Assembly: GCF_902635505.1 (NCBI RefSeq)
Contig: NC_045429.1
Span: forward strand, 428,509,669-428,573,668
From: Sarcophilus harrisii
Taxonomy: Eukaryota; Chordata; Mammalia; Dasyuromorphia; Dasyuridae
DNA length: 64,000 nucleotides
Direction of reading: 5' to 3'
Shown in pieces: positions 1 through 10,894 of this stretch; the first letter of the stretch is position 1, and each line of letters opens with the position of its first letter. Both the position numbers and the translations under genes were made by a program. The notes beneath the pieces were generated by a model, which worked only from the letters and a program-made list of their open reading frames with translations, searched no databases and was not told the origin of the DNA.

Positions 1-444
1 AAATGTCAGAGCCAGGATAAGAATTCACACCTACTGAATCTAAATCAAAACTAGGCCTTTTAATAGAGATTCCTCCAACATTAAAGGAAGTACTTGTTAA
101 ATTAATATTAAATATACTGAATCTGTGCAGAAGCCCAGCTTAACTAAATTGTACATGGTCACTCAGTGAAGACAGGATTTGGACCTAATTATTCTGATTC
201 TAAATGCAACGCTTTTTTCTGCTGTTATATCATGAGAAATAATTCCCATTTTGATGACCTCTTCCCTCATTCTCTTTTTGTGTTTGAGCCTGATTTTCCA
301 TTGTGCCCTGAGCATATCCCTTACATATACACTATTTCCTGGCAGTTCCCTGATGACATCAGAAAAATCATGGGATTGGAGACATGGAAGGGAACTCACC
401 AGACATCTAGTTCCAGACATAGCCAACTAGAGCTTCCTCTATAA
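1..444. other. Start of tandem unit A1; SINE-derived gene-free DNA
   Basis: This segment recurs near 5504, 13362, 20480 and 26587 and marks the left edge of every unit in the left half of the window. Two stretches resemble worn tRNA-type CORE-SINEs: 'aggatttggacctaattatt' near 173 matches the usual 'aggatttgaaccc' motif, and the 'ggagacatggaagggaac' stretch near 378 matches another. Short open frames on both strands recur only because the unit is duplicated, and they resemble no known protein. No gene is supported here. Confidence 0.5.
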
Positions 445-910
445 TTGGTCACCTGACCTCTTTTTAATGACCTCTAAGGAGAGGAACCAACTGCCATCTG
501 AGGCATCTGGTTTCAGTTTTGGAAAGTTCTAATTAGTGGGAGGTGTGTCCTATTATTAACCCTCTATTGACTTTGTCATTTCTACCAATTGCTCATGTGG
601 GCACAAACAATACAAGTCTGACCCTCTTCCTCATGATAGCTCTTCAGATACTTCAGTACTACTACCATAACTGCCATGAATTCATTCATTTCTTCATTAG
701 CCATCCTTCAACTTATCCTTAGGTGACAGGAACTCTGGACCTTTCTTCTTTCTGATGACTATCCTTTAAACACTAGAGGTAACCCAATATCTTTCTAAGA
801 TATGGTGCACAGAATTTAACATAGTATTAGAGGCCAGATTATGGAGGGATTAGCAATCCTTATTCTGGGAACCTATACCTCTTGATGTAGTAATCTACAT
901 TGGGGAGCCA
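445..910 (-). repeat. Old L3/CR1-type LINE fragment, 3' of gene A1
   Basis: Read on the minus strand this resembles the 3' part of an L3/CR1 LINE. Landmarks on the plus strand are 'ggtcacctgacctct' near 447, 'gtctgaccctcttcctcatga' split around 616-637, and 'gtgcacagaatt' near 804. The assignment is from memory of the family. Its value is positional: a homologous fragment lies 3' of almost every chemokine copy in the window. Confidence 0.55.
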
Positions 911-1352
911 CTGAACATGCTGAATCAAAATGAGATGGTAATACACTTCAACCACCAATGTTTTTTTCATTCAGAACAAATGGTACCTAAATCATTTCCC
1001 CCTTTCTAGTGTGATAATTCAGGAACTCCACCTGAACAATCCTATTTCTCCTGAGAAAACCAAAAACACACAGAAAACATATGGCTCAAAAAAGGTTTAT
1101 TCTGAATTCTTTGTCCAACACATATTTGTGGAACCCAGCAGATGGCCCCAGGACTCAAAGGAACTGAAGGTTAGGGTCTAACTCCCATGAGGGATGGGTG
1201 TCTTTCCAAGTATAACTAGTACCAATAAATACCAAAAGTGACAACCAATAATTTACATAAATTAAATTTAACTTATTAAAACAACCCAGGAAGGCTGGGC
1301 TCTGTGGTGATTTCATCTGAATCTGGAATTCCTTAGCTTTGTCCATATCCTT

Positions 1353-2635
1353 TTACGATTCATTGTTCTGGACTCCTGAGGCCTTTAAATTCAGGTCATT
1401 CACATAATTCTGAACCCAGGCATCTTGGGGGTCAGAACATATACTTCTATTCCTTTTGGTCACAAACCTGTGGAGTGTGAGAAGAGATGAGAGACCCAGA
1501 AGCTTTTCAGCTGGAGATGAAGGGAAGGGTAATCAGTTGACCACTTCCCAACTTCCTCTAAATGTCTGGAAGGGATTAAGGAACCACTTTCCCATTTTCT
1601 GAAACCTCCATCAGAACTATTGAGTCCATTTGTCTCTTTCTAGAGACATGCCCAGGAGAGATTTCCTTATCCTGCTTCCATTTATCCCTGGCACTTGGAG
1701 GTAGTTATTCCTGGGAGAACCAAACCTGGGCATGGAACCACAGGAGCTACTGCCCTCCCTTTTATCCACAGCCTCACCAGAATTGCCTCAGGGATTTCTT
1801 TGGCCAAATTCCCAAATGGTTTCATTTTTCTTTCCTTTATCCTCTTTATCCTTTAAGGAGACTCAGGGGATAGATACTTACACCACACCTGGCTTGAAAC
1901 ACTGGCTGTTGGTTTTATAAAAGTCAATCACAAGTGTTCTGGGAATCTTGCTTTGGATATAGTTGAAGCAACAGGTACCAGGATCAGTGGAACTCGCTGT
2001 AAAGGAAAGAGTTGCTTTAAGTTAGTACGGCCATACCCTCATATTGCACATTCCTTAGACGCTTTTCATCGGGTACGCTCCTTCATGTCTCCCTAAGCCA
2101 GGTGCTCTCCAGCACCAGGTGTGATTCCCATTGCACCTGGAGGAGGGTCAGACCTGATCTTCTTGTCTCCATAAAGGAACCTAGGGAAAACCTGTCATAG
2201 GAGAGCTAGAAAGAATGGCAGAGATCTACTCATGCAAATCCAATCGATTATAGAGGAAGCCAGTGGCTGCAGAAGCCAAGAGTATGTAGTATCAAAGTTG
2301 GAACTAGAACCTAGTTGGACTAAAAGACAATCTGCTGCTCCTTCTCTTTTCTCTTGCCTTGAACTTAGCTATCAAACAGCATTGTCAAGGTCATGTTAAT
2401 GCCTTTAAGCCCCAAATCTGTAGAAAACCTCTTACATCTTCACTCTCCTCTACACCCTCACCAGACTCCTTTGATCATACTATAGCTGTCTCTGATCAAG
2501 GCTATCCACCTCACAAGCAGAACCTGGGCAAAGCCACAAACAGTAGGAACAAGCCCACTTACTTGTTGCCGAGGGTTTGGGAAAATTGAAGGCCATGACC
2601 ATGAGGATGGAGAGTGCAACCACAAAGAACTTCAT
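1353..2635 (-). CDS. CC chemokine A1, MIP-1 family (CCL3/CCL18/CCL5-like), apparently intact
   Basis: The gene has three coding exons on the minus strand: exon 1 2563-2635, exon 2 1882-1996, exon 3 1353-1467, giving 303 nt and 100 residues. Donors are GTAAGT and GTAAGTA; acceptors end in ACAG. Residues 1-23 form a signal peptide ([16 protein letters not shown] core, then FPKPSA). The mature part carries the CC motif in PGTCCFNY, then IPRTLVIDFY, a third cysteine in SQCFKPGVV, the basic 40s-loop cluster KRNR, and the fourth cysteine in SICSDP followed by WVQNYVNDL. The KPGVVFVTK stretch resembles CCL3 and CCL18, and FVT resembles CCL5. The protein runs 9-10 residues past the usual end (KASGVQNNES). 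A likely poly(A) signal lies at 1096-1101. Family members are secreted ligands of CCR1/CCR5-type receptors; the exact orthologue cannot be decided from sequence alone. Confidence 0.88.
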
Positions 2636-2720
2636 GATCCTGAGAGGAGAGAGGAGCTGGAGGAGCAGAGCACAGGCTGAGAGACACTGCAGCTGTGTGC
2701 CTATCTCATGTTTGGGTCCC

Positions 2721-2801
2721 CTTTTTATAGGGTTTTGGGAGTTCATGAAAAGAGGGAACCAACAGAAAATGAATGGAATTCCTAAGAAAGAGATGATGTC
2801 A
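2721..2801 (-). promoter_or_regulatory. Core promoter of chemokine A1
   Basis: On the minus strand there is a TATA box, TATAAAAAG (2721-2729), 85 nt before the ATG. Further upstream are a short kappaB-like half palindrome GGAATTCC (2775-2782) and a CRE/AP-1-like element, TGATGTCA on the plus strand (2794-2801). The same three-part layout occurs at the other copies. TATA plus kappaB plus CRE is typical of inducible MIP-1 genes; function here is inferred. Confidence 0.7.
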
Positions 2802-4065
2802 TTGTCAGAAATCGGAAACTGCAATGCAAAGTTGTTATCAAGAGCTGATGTTTTCTTCCTCATTGCAGTTTCATCATTTTGTATGTGTGTGTGTGGAGGG
2901 GGGTCTTACAGGGAGAAGGAATGAAGAAAGAAAGTGTTGAGAAGTGGAGATTGGTGCTCAGTGGGGATGTGATAAACTTGAGTAGTAGCAGAGACAGGCA
3001 AAGCTAAATAAGAAGGATAGTAATGTTAATCATCAATTAGAAGATGGCACTCACAATGAATTCCACATGCCACCTAGATTCTAAGATTATAGATTTAGAT
3101 CTAGAAGGGCCCTTAGCGATCATCTAGTTTAAACTTCTCATTGATTATAGCCCATGTATCCTCTATGGCTCTTTATCTAAATGCTCAGTTCCACTGATGA
3201 GTCTGTTGAACTTGGCTCTGTATTTTCCCCATCCTTACACCCTCCCTTAGCTTATAAAAGCTTCTTTAGAAGATTCAGATATTATTCCCTAATTCCATAA
3301 ACTGGAGCTTCAATGAATTGTTTCTCTTTGAGATTATCAGTTGAAAATTAATTGAATCATGCAGATTTAAGCAGTTTTTGCAATAATGTATTAGCTATGG
3401 TGGTTCCATAAAAACAGCTGGTACAAAGCTTCTTTCAAAAGTCTGGGACTCACTGTCCCAGAAGAACATCCAGAATCAAGGAGAAAATGGGCTTCAGCTG
3501 AAAGAGTGTAGAGATGATTAGGCGAGTTGTACTTGTGACAAAGGTATAAATCATAGCCTCTCTTTGCTGAAATGTTTCTTCCATTCATGGACTAGTTAAA
3601 TAGTTCCATTAAGCATGATAAATCTTCTTGGTTTGTGATGTAGACCATAATGAAACAAGGACATTGACAGTAAACACATCTATTCAAAGTTTAATTCAAA
3701 ATCTCTCCTTAGACATTTCCTCCTGCACAGCAGAGGCATTCTTGGAAAGCAAGGAAACCACACTTGGCCCAATTTCTGGAATTTATCTTTTCTCAGCTCA
3801 CTTGATAATTCATATTTGATCCCTAGGCTGAGGTTGTTTTCTTGACCTATGCTAACATAATTCACGTGTAAAGTCATTCTTATTAAAAGGTGGGTTTAAA
3901 AGTTAAAAGGCGAAAAAGAAGTTGTGTGCTTTATTTTCACTCATATAATAAGTTTGATAGACAGACAGATATAAATGTACACATATAGGTGTGTGTGTAT
4001 GTGTGTGTATAATGTGTACACAAAGATCAATATCTTCCCTTCACCTGTTGCTTCTCTTCTGCCAG
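2802..4065. other. Gene-free 5' flank of A1 with an old CORE-SINE
   Basis: A worn CORE-SINE-like stretch (about 3085-3195, with 'atctagaagggcccttagcga') sits at the same place in A2 and A3. The rest is unique-looking unit DNA repeated near 16.3-18.4 kb and 23.4-24.5 kb. A1 lacks a ~100-bp piece present at 18055-18175 and 24158-24278. No gene is seen. Confidence 0.5.
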
Positions 4066-4181
4066 CTGGCAGATACTCAGGAACTATTTGACAAAGTATA
4101 CATAACTTTAACTTCTCAGATTCCAGGTTTCACCAGAGGAACCATGGAAGAATTTGTTGCAAATGCTGCTCATGAACAGAA
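4066..4181 (+). other. Conserved open stretch with splice-like edges, A1 copy (candidate exon)
   Basis: A pyrimidine-rich tract ending in gccag precedes 116 nt that are open on the plus strand and end at a GTAGGA donor-like site. Part of the reading is ELFDKVYITLTSQIPGF followed by TRGTMEEFV. I do not recognise the protein. The copy at 25105-25220 is identical over all 116 nt, while the next 116 nt downstream show about seven substitutions and an 8-bp indel. This could be a lone exon of an unknown plus-strand gene, a fragment of a lost gene, or a non-coding conserved element. Confidence 0.4.
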
Positions 4182-4299
4182 GTAGGAAATAAGAACTCTG
4201 AGGACCCGGCCTATTCTTCTGTTTCCTTATGTGATGATATTAGCAGCATACATTTGTACAACATTTTAAGATCACAAAGTACCTTGACATCTATTATTC

Positions 4300-4400
4300 C
4301 ATTTCATTTTTTTCTGAAGAAAATAGTCAACTTAAATGATTTATTTAAAGTTACATGCCTAATAAAAGTCTGAGGCTGTATTTTAACTCAGGTTCTCCTG
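4300..4400 (-). repeat. CORE-SINE fragment (A1 copy, truncated)
   Basis: The plus strand reads like the reverse of a tRNA-derived SINE (ttacatgcct... then 'tttaactcaggttctcctga'). The A2 and A3 copies at about 19225-19376 and 25340-25480 are longer and include 'cactatccattgtgccatct', so A1 has lost part of it. Confidence 0.6.
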
Positions 4401-4409
4401 ATTTCAATT

Positions 4410-4870
4410 AAGCATAATAAACTTTCTTGGCTGCTGAGAAAGCCAGGCTTATTATTTTTATCTCCACTTTATTCATGGTGAAATTGCATCTTGAAGTATA
4501 TGGTGTGAGATCTGGGTCTAAATCTATTTTCCCAGCAGTTTCAATGAAGAGAGTTCTTACCCAATAAGTGATGTCCTTGGGTATACCATAGTATGTTCGG
4601 TCATTTTTTCTGCTTCTGTGTGAGAGTTCAGTATAAAGGAGACAGGGGAGGAATTTATACAATGATTGCAAAATATCTCTGGAAGTTACTGAGTATGCTG
4701 ATCATTGAGGTGCCTTATCATGTTTTTCAAAAGACTGATGATAAAATTTGCTTTCCACTTTTGTCTGACTGTCCATAGACTAGAGAGCACTAGAACGGGG
4801 CAAACATTGCAGTCATGGCTGATGTCTTTATTTATTATGTTTGATAATACTTATTTGTACATTGTACATT
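4410..4870. other. Unit DNA without recognised gene (A1)
   Basis: This single-copy-like stretch recurs at 19385-19855 and 25490-25960. A minus-strand frame of 87 codons exists in A1, but no comparable frame is kept in A2 or A3, so it is not called a gene. Confidence 0.45.
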
Positions 4871-4879
4871 GTTATTGTC

Positions 4880-5160
4880 TCTGTTTTGTTGTCTCTTTCT
4901 ATCTCTGCCAATCTCTTCCAACTCTCTGTCTCTGTCTGTGTCTCTTTCTCTCTCTTATTCTATCTCTGTATATCTCTCTTTTTCTGTTTCTATCTATGTG
5001 CCAATCTCTGCATCTCTCTGTGCATGTTTGTGTGTCTCTGAATTTCTCTCTGTGTGTGTTTCTGTTTCTGTCTATGTGCCTCTGTCTGTCTGTCTGTCTG
5101 TCTCTGTGTGTGTGTGTGTGTGTGTGTGTCTCTGTCTCTCTTTTCCAATCTAGTTCTATC
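4880..5160. repeat. Compound (TCTG/TC/TG)n microsatellite, A1
   Basis: The stretch is pyrimidine-rich on the plus strand and alternates TCTC, TCTG and TGTG, with a clean TG run near 5106-5130. All long open frames across it in several frames are low-complexity artefacts. Homologous arrays lie at 19860-20155 and 25965-26260 with different lengths and internal order. Confidence 0.9.
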
Positions 5161-5503
5161 TGTCATTCTCTCTCTTAACCTCCACTTCCCATCTTCCTCA
5201 CCCTCTCTGAGCTTCTGGTTGATAAGAAAAGCAAGATATGAATATATTTCTTCAGCCAATCAAAACATTCCTTCTTTCTTCACACTGTTCATCCAAGGAT
5301 TTTTTCTAATTTAACCTCAAGAGTGGGATTGACTAGTTGCTTAAGACTTCTTACCCATCATCTTATGACTCACTTTAAAAGAGATCAGGGAACTTGATTT
5401 TTTTCTCAGTTAAATCAGCAGCCCACCCTTATAATATATAGCATGTATATGCACTGATATGCAAATCCATGTCTTTATAAACTCTCATTTGAAAGTGAAT
5501 GAA
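5161..5503. other. Right end of unit A1, no gene seen
   Basis: This roughly 340-bp tail also appears at 12421-12477 plus 13080-13361 (split by a solo LTR), 20156-20479 and 26261-26586, always just before the next unit start. Confidence 0.6.
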
Positions 5504-6395
5504 TGTCAGAGCCAAGATAAGAATTCACAGCTGATGAATCCAAATCAAAACTAGCCAATTTAGTCGAGATTCCTCCAACATATTTGTTAAATTAATATTA
5601 AATATACTGAATCTGTGCAGAAGCCCAACTAAATTGTACATGGTCACTCAGTGAAGACAGGATTTGGACCTAATTATTCTGATTCTAAATGCAACGCTTT
5701 TTTCTGCTGTTATATCATGAGAAATAATTCCCATTTTGATGACCTCTTCCCTCATTCTCTTTTTGTGTTTGAGTCTGATTTTCCATTATGCCCTGAGCAT
5801 ATCCCTTACATATACACTATTTCCTGGCAGTTCCCTGATGACATCAGAAAAATCATGGGATTGGAGACATGGAAGGGAACCCACCACACATCTAGTTCCA
5901 GACATAACCAACTAGAGCTTCCACTATAATTGGTCACCTGACCTCTGTTTAATGACCTCTAAGGAGAGGAACCAACTGCCAAACTGATTTCAGTTTTGGA
6001 AAGCTCTAATTAGTGGGAGGTGCGTCCTATTATTAACCCTCTATTGACTTTGTCATTTCTACCAATTGCTCATGTGGGCACAAACATTACAAGTCTGACC
6101 CTCTTCCTCAGGATAGCTCTTCAGATACTTCAGTACCACTACACTAATTGCCATGAATGTTTTCCTTTTTTTTATTAGCTCAACTTCAACTCATTCTTAA
6201 GTGATAAGGACTCTGGACCCTTCTCCTACCTGTTTACTATCCTTTAAACACTGTCAGCATCCCAATATCCTTCTAAACTGTGGTGCACAGAATTAAACAT
6301 AGTATTAGAGGCCAGATTATGGAGGGATTAGCAATCCTTATACTGGGAACCTATACCTGTCCATGTAGATTAGGCATTTGGGGGCCACTGAGCGT
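5504..6395 (-). repeat. Unit B1 start (5504-5920) and L3/CR1 fragment (about 5925-6395)
   Basis: The first part matches 1-444 and the second matches 445-910, including 'gtgcacagaattaaacat'. The same order of old repeats in A and B units shows that B1 shares ancestry with the A units on its 3' side. Confidence 0.55.
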
Positions 6396-6877
6396 GCTGA
6401 ATCAAAATGAGATGGTAATACACTTTAACCACCATTTTTTCCATTCAGAACAAATGCTGCCTAAATCAACTTCCCATTTCTAGTATGATAATAAAGGAAC
6501 TTCACCTGAACATTCCTATTTCTACTGAGAAAACTAAAAAGACACAGAAAACATATGACTTGAAAAAGGTTTATTCTGAATTCTTTGTCCAACACATATT
6601 TGTGGAATCCAGCAGATGCCTCCAAGATTCAAAGGAACCAAAGGTTAGCTGCTAAGCAAGTCTCCATGGGGGACAAGTGTCCTTTAAAGTGCAAATAGTA
6701 CCAATAAATACCCAAAACTTCCACCTCATAATCCATATAAATTAAATTTCACTGATTAAAAACAACCTAGAAAGGCTGAGGTCTGGGGAGATTGCATCTG
6801 AATAGGGAATTCCTTAGCTTGGTCCATTTCTTTTTAAGATTCATTTTCGTAAGCCTCTGAAGCCTTCGGTTCACCTC

Positions 6878-7461
6878 TCAGTCATGTATGTACTTCTGAA
6901 CCCAGTCGTCATTTGGGTGACACACTTCTCCTGTCCCTTTTTGGTCAGGAACCTGTAGAGTAAGGAAAGAGAATATGAGAGATCAAGGACCTTTCCAAGT
7001 GGAGATCAAGAGGATGTTTCTCTTCCCCTCTTCCCAACTTTCTGTAGAAATCTGGAAGGGAGAAAGAAACCACACTCCCAAGTATCAAATCCCCCATCAA
7101 GCCCACTGAGTTCATCTGTCTCTTTCTAGAGACATCCCCAGGAGAGATTTTCTCAGCCTCCTTCCTGACCTCAAATTATTGTTGCTTCCATTCATCCCTC
7201 TCCATTAGAGAGTGTTGTTCACCTCTTGCACACAAAAGAACCAAACCTGGACAAGGACCACATGGGCCACTGCTCTCTATTTTATCTACCTGAGCTGTTT
7301 ATGCAGCCATTTGGCCAAATTGCAAAATAGCTTCATTTACTATTTTCCTCATCTTACCCTGTATCCCCTAAGAACCCGCAATGGGTAGATACTCACACCA
7401 TAGCTGGCTGGGAACACGGGCTGCTGCTCTTATAATAATCTATCAGAAATTTTCTGGGGAT
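6878..7461 (-). pseudogene. CC chemokine pseudogene B1 (exon 3 and part of exon 2)
   Basis: Exon 3 remains at about 6878-6952: FLTKKGQEKC is readable, then one base is missing just after the fourth cysteine codon and the frame is lost. The equivalent of the normal frame would stop at IHD, five or so residues short of CCL4. The exon-2 remnant is 7397-7461. The rest of exon 2, intron 1 and exon 1 are deleted; the break falls at about 7461, where the sequence jumps directly to the promoter CRE-like TGATGTCA (7463-7470). The gene cannot make a chemokine. It is a sister of B2 (28158-29449). Confidence 0.85.
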
Positions 7462-7470
7462 ATGATGTCA

Positions 7471-8755
7471 TGGGGGAATTGTTAACTCAAAAGTGAAAAT
7501 AGGAAATATAAGGCTGGTGTCAAGAAACTGAGGTAGTCACCCACAGGACAGTTTCATCATGGGACAAAAAGGAGGGGGGATAGAGAGACAAGAAGTGTGC
7601 ATGTGATAAGGTGGTAAAGATGTTAAGGGGGAAGTGGTGAACTTGTGTTAGAAGCAGAGACTGATAAGAAAAGTGCAAAATCAAATGGTAGAGGGTTAGC
7701 CATCATTTATCTAAAGGAGTATTCCTACTGCCTTGATATCAGAACAGCCTATATTTTAGGAGTGTAGATTTAAAACTAGAAATGTCATTAGTGATTTAGT
7801 CCAACACTTTCTTTTTAAAACTAAAGAAGCTGTGGTCCAAAGAGATGTGACTAATCCTAGATCACAGTGGCAGTTAGAAGCACTTCTTGGATATGATTCC
7901 ATATCTGCTGATGCTACATCTTTTCACTCAGGAAGACAAGCCTATACAAGAAACTCCTGTCCTCTTATCAAGACCCCCCAAATAAAATTTTTGTGGAACT
8001 GGGAACAGAGCAGGATCAGGCAATGTGGACATTTAATTTTGTTCCATTCCTTTCTATATGATGCATTGGCATCCATTTGCACAACTTTTTGAGGGCACAA
8101 AAATTTTTGAGATTGACCATTTAATCTTCACAATAACTATGTAAAGTTACTAGCTGTGTGATCTTTCATTTCACAGCTAACAAGAGATATTGTAGAAGAG
8201 TCGCTAAAAAATTCCTGGTTATTGTAATGAAGCATCTTGTCTAGTTTCCATAACTAGTGAGTAACAAATTCAGGATTCAATCTTGGCCTTTCTGATGTCA
8301 AGGAAGTTTATATAAATTGTGGGGACACTTAAGGGGAAGGAGGCAATGGGATACTGTAGTGGGGCTGTAGATATGAAATAATGAGTAGAATTGTTAGATA
8401 TTAATACAATATCATCATAGATATCTGCTTTTTTAGAAAATGAAAATGAAATTGATTTACAATCAACAAAACATTATGTGGAGAAATGCTTGAGATGTGA
8501 ATATAATAAATAATGTTGCCACTAGATGAATTCAGGAATGATTGTAAGGTATCTCCTTCCATTTCCCTCCAGTTTGTTTTTGATACAATCTTTCATGTCT
8601 AGGTATGGTGATTCTTTGGAGGATATTGCAATATATACTATAAGATGCTATATCTGATTTCTGTCTGACTTCCTTCCAGTTGTCCTAGAATTTTTGTTCA
8701 CCTACTAATCTTTCCCCAAGTGGGTGACATTATTGAGCTGGTCAAACTCTCTTTT
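7471..8755. other. 5' flank of pseudogene B1, no gene
   Basis: This matches 29610-30640 (B2 flank) and, more loosely, the flanks upstream of the C genes, e.g. 'aagggggaagtggtgaactt' at 7625-7644. A worn CORE-SINE lies near 7760-7930. An 86-codon plus-strand frame here has no support. Confidence 0.5.
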
Positions 8756-8760
8756 GGTAT

Positions 8761-9603
8761 TGTTCTGTGATTTAAGGGAAAAGTTCAGATTCACTCTTAT
8801 AAATGACTCTCTGGGACTCAATCAAAGTGAAAGTAAAAGTTAATTACACAATACACAGAATAGAATGCTTAAAATAACAACTAATCCAGCAAATAATACC
8901 TAAAAGACAAAGAATAATGAGAATTGTGATTGGGATAGCAGACAGAGAGAGAGAATACATCACCGATCAGGGGAGCTCCGACTCTAACTTACTTACACTG
9001 GCTGGGAAACCCTGGTAATTCAGCCTTTGAGTCCCAAACGGGAAAATCCTAGGCAGATCATCATCTCTGTAGGTGAGGTTTCAAATAGAGAATGATTCAC
9101 TTGCCTTTTATAGGAATCAGGCTTTGTGCCAAATAAAGACATCATATAAGACAGGGAAGTATCAACAAGGGCTCCAGGTAGTTGTAGTCAAGTGTTGCAT
9201 TGACAAGGGGGCCAGTCCTTATCGACAGCAACTGTTCCAAGGAGTGGAGAGTTCCTGGAATCATGTAGTTGGAGCTAAAACACATGTGGTACATTCCCAG
9301 CTTATAGGCTAAAAAATGATCAAGTCCTCACGGGAGAAGGAGCTAAAACACCTGTTCTTTTGGGTTAGGGAATGGTCACCTTCCCACAGGAGAAGGAGCA
9401 AAAATATATGTTCTTATGGGTGAGAAAACGGTCAAGTTCTCACACAAGTCATATCATAGCTTGATTAGGTTCACTTCGGGAAAATCATTCACATGGATAT
9501 TGGGTTCACATGGTTCGGATGGAGATTAGGTTCACATGGGGAAAGTCACATTCTTACAATGATTTGAAATGAACTTACTAATAATATGGAGATTTCCTAT
9601 TCA
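8761..9603 (-). mobile_element. Solo LTR, endogenous retrovirus fossil (843 bp)
   Basis: The element has TG...CA ends and is flanked by the 5-bp direct repeat ggtat (8756-8760 and 9604-9608). The paralogous site in B2 (near 30640) has no insertion, which fixes both edges. A TATA-like CTATAAAAGG on the minus strand near 9110 suggests minus orientation. There is no internal retroviral sequence, so this is a recombined fossil. It is younger than the B1/B2 duplication. Confidence 0.8.
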
Positions 9604-9608
9604 GGTAT

Positions 9609-10556
9609 ATATGCAAGCTCCTGATTCAGAATGAAGTCAATGGAAGTAGGAGAAAAACTGATGCAATGACTATTATATTGTAGAGGAAAGCAACTTTGAA
9701 TGAGTTAAGAATGCTGATGATTGCAATGACTAATCATTCATTCCATGAGAAGACTGAAGATGACCCCGTTTTTCCTCTCGTTTGGCATGGAGGTGACAAA
9801 TTAGAAGTATCAAATCAGTTAAGCATTTTCAGTCATTGCCAATGTTTTGGGTTGCTTTGTTATTTTCACTTAATCTGTCATATGAAAGGCTTTCTTTTGG
9901 GAAGTGATGGCAGTGGATAAGGATGGCCATCTAAAAGGAAAATCAAAGTTCAGGAATGAAAAAAAAATTTAGAAATACAGAGAGAGCAGAGCAGAAATAA
10001 AGACAGAAGGAGATGCCAACAAGCAGGGAAATTTCTCTACCATTGTCTTAAAGTTAATATATACTTTAAAATAACCAAATATGAGCATTCATTGATATTT
10101 TATTATTTGTAATAAAAACGAAACACTTTATGATCTATAAGCATCATGGCAATGTTTTTTGTATGGAAGAAATTAGAGGAGACACTGCAACATGGGTTTA
10201 GGGATCACTCTCTTTTAGTCAATGGTTTTTCTTGCAAAATTCTGCTTAGTCCTGGTATAGGTTTGGACTGTGACTCTTCCCTGTGACTATTTCCATGTGC
10301 AGAGAGTCCTTAGTTACTTTTTATTATACTCAATGTTGTCTGAGTCATGAAAGAGGAAAAAAAGAGAAGGAACGAAGATCTTCTCAGCCAAGAAGGAAGA
10401 GGGAGAAGAAAATCAAAACAGATCTAGCATTCTCCCTTCTTAGTATATTTTTTAAAAATGGACTTCTCCTTTCTCCACAGTGTTTCATTCAGAAATGAGG
10501 ATCCCACTCACATGACTAGAGCAGATTTTCTTGATGTCCTGTCCTTTCCCCCTTCA
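9609..10556. other. Gene-free flank of B1 continuing after the LTR
   Basis: This is homologous to 30641-31240 in the B2 unit (e.g. 'gcaactttgaatgagttaag'). Short open frames are shared only because of duplication. No gene is seen. Confidence 0.5.
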
Positions 10557-10690
10557 CAGTAGGTAGTGTGGTATAGTGGATAGCTGACTGAACTTAATTC
10601 AAAACCTGTCTCTGAAACTTTCAAGCAAACAGAGTATCCCTGGGCAAGTCACTCAATCATGTTTATCCTTGAAATTCTCTGATCTCATTT
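10557..10690 (+). repeat. tRNA-derived CORE/MIR-like SINE
   Basis: 'gtagtgtggtatagtggata' begins the tRNA-like head and 'tccctgggcaagtcactcaa' lies in the body. Similar SINEs in the same orientation lie at about 40042-40190, 56785-56935 and 63470-63625. Confidence 0.75.
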
Positions 10691-10894
10691 CTGAGTCCTA
10701 CTTTCTTGTCTCCAACCATCTGAAAGTACATTTCACCAGGAGATCCAGTTAACATTTTGAACTCAGCATACTGCAGACAAGCATTACCTCCTACAAAAAT
10801 CCATTTCTAATTCCCATGTATACAGTGCTTCTCTCCATCCCCTGTAGTTACTGTAAATTTATTTTGTAAATAGATTTTAAAATTAATTTCTCTG

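Noticed and set aside
163-444. 87- and 92-codon frames on opposite strands, repeated near 5651, 13504 and 20682
   Set aside because: They lie in SINE-derived unit DNA, overlap each other, and recur only because the unit is duplicated.
2480-2924. 115- to 127-codon frames on both strands over exon 1, and copies near 15.8-16.2 kb and 23.0 kb
   Set aside because: The minus frame contains real exon 1 but extends through intron and 5' UTR; the plus frame is its shadow. Splice sites show the true gene.
4408-4671. Minus-strand 87-codon frame in A1
   Set aside because: No equivalent long frame is kept at the homologous places in A2 or A3, and no family is recognised.
4705-5314. Open frames of 66-157 codons over the pyrimidine-rich stretch, and similar ones near 19.9 and 25.9 kb
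   Set aside because: These are low-complexity microsatellite translations present in several frames at once; array length differs between copies.
8761-9603. Target repeat of the LTR placed at 'tgtaagaatg...' (end near 9560)
   Set aside because: Comparison with the empty site in B2 places the right edge at 9603, with a matching ggtat repeat; the inner position gives none.
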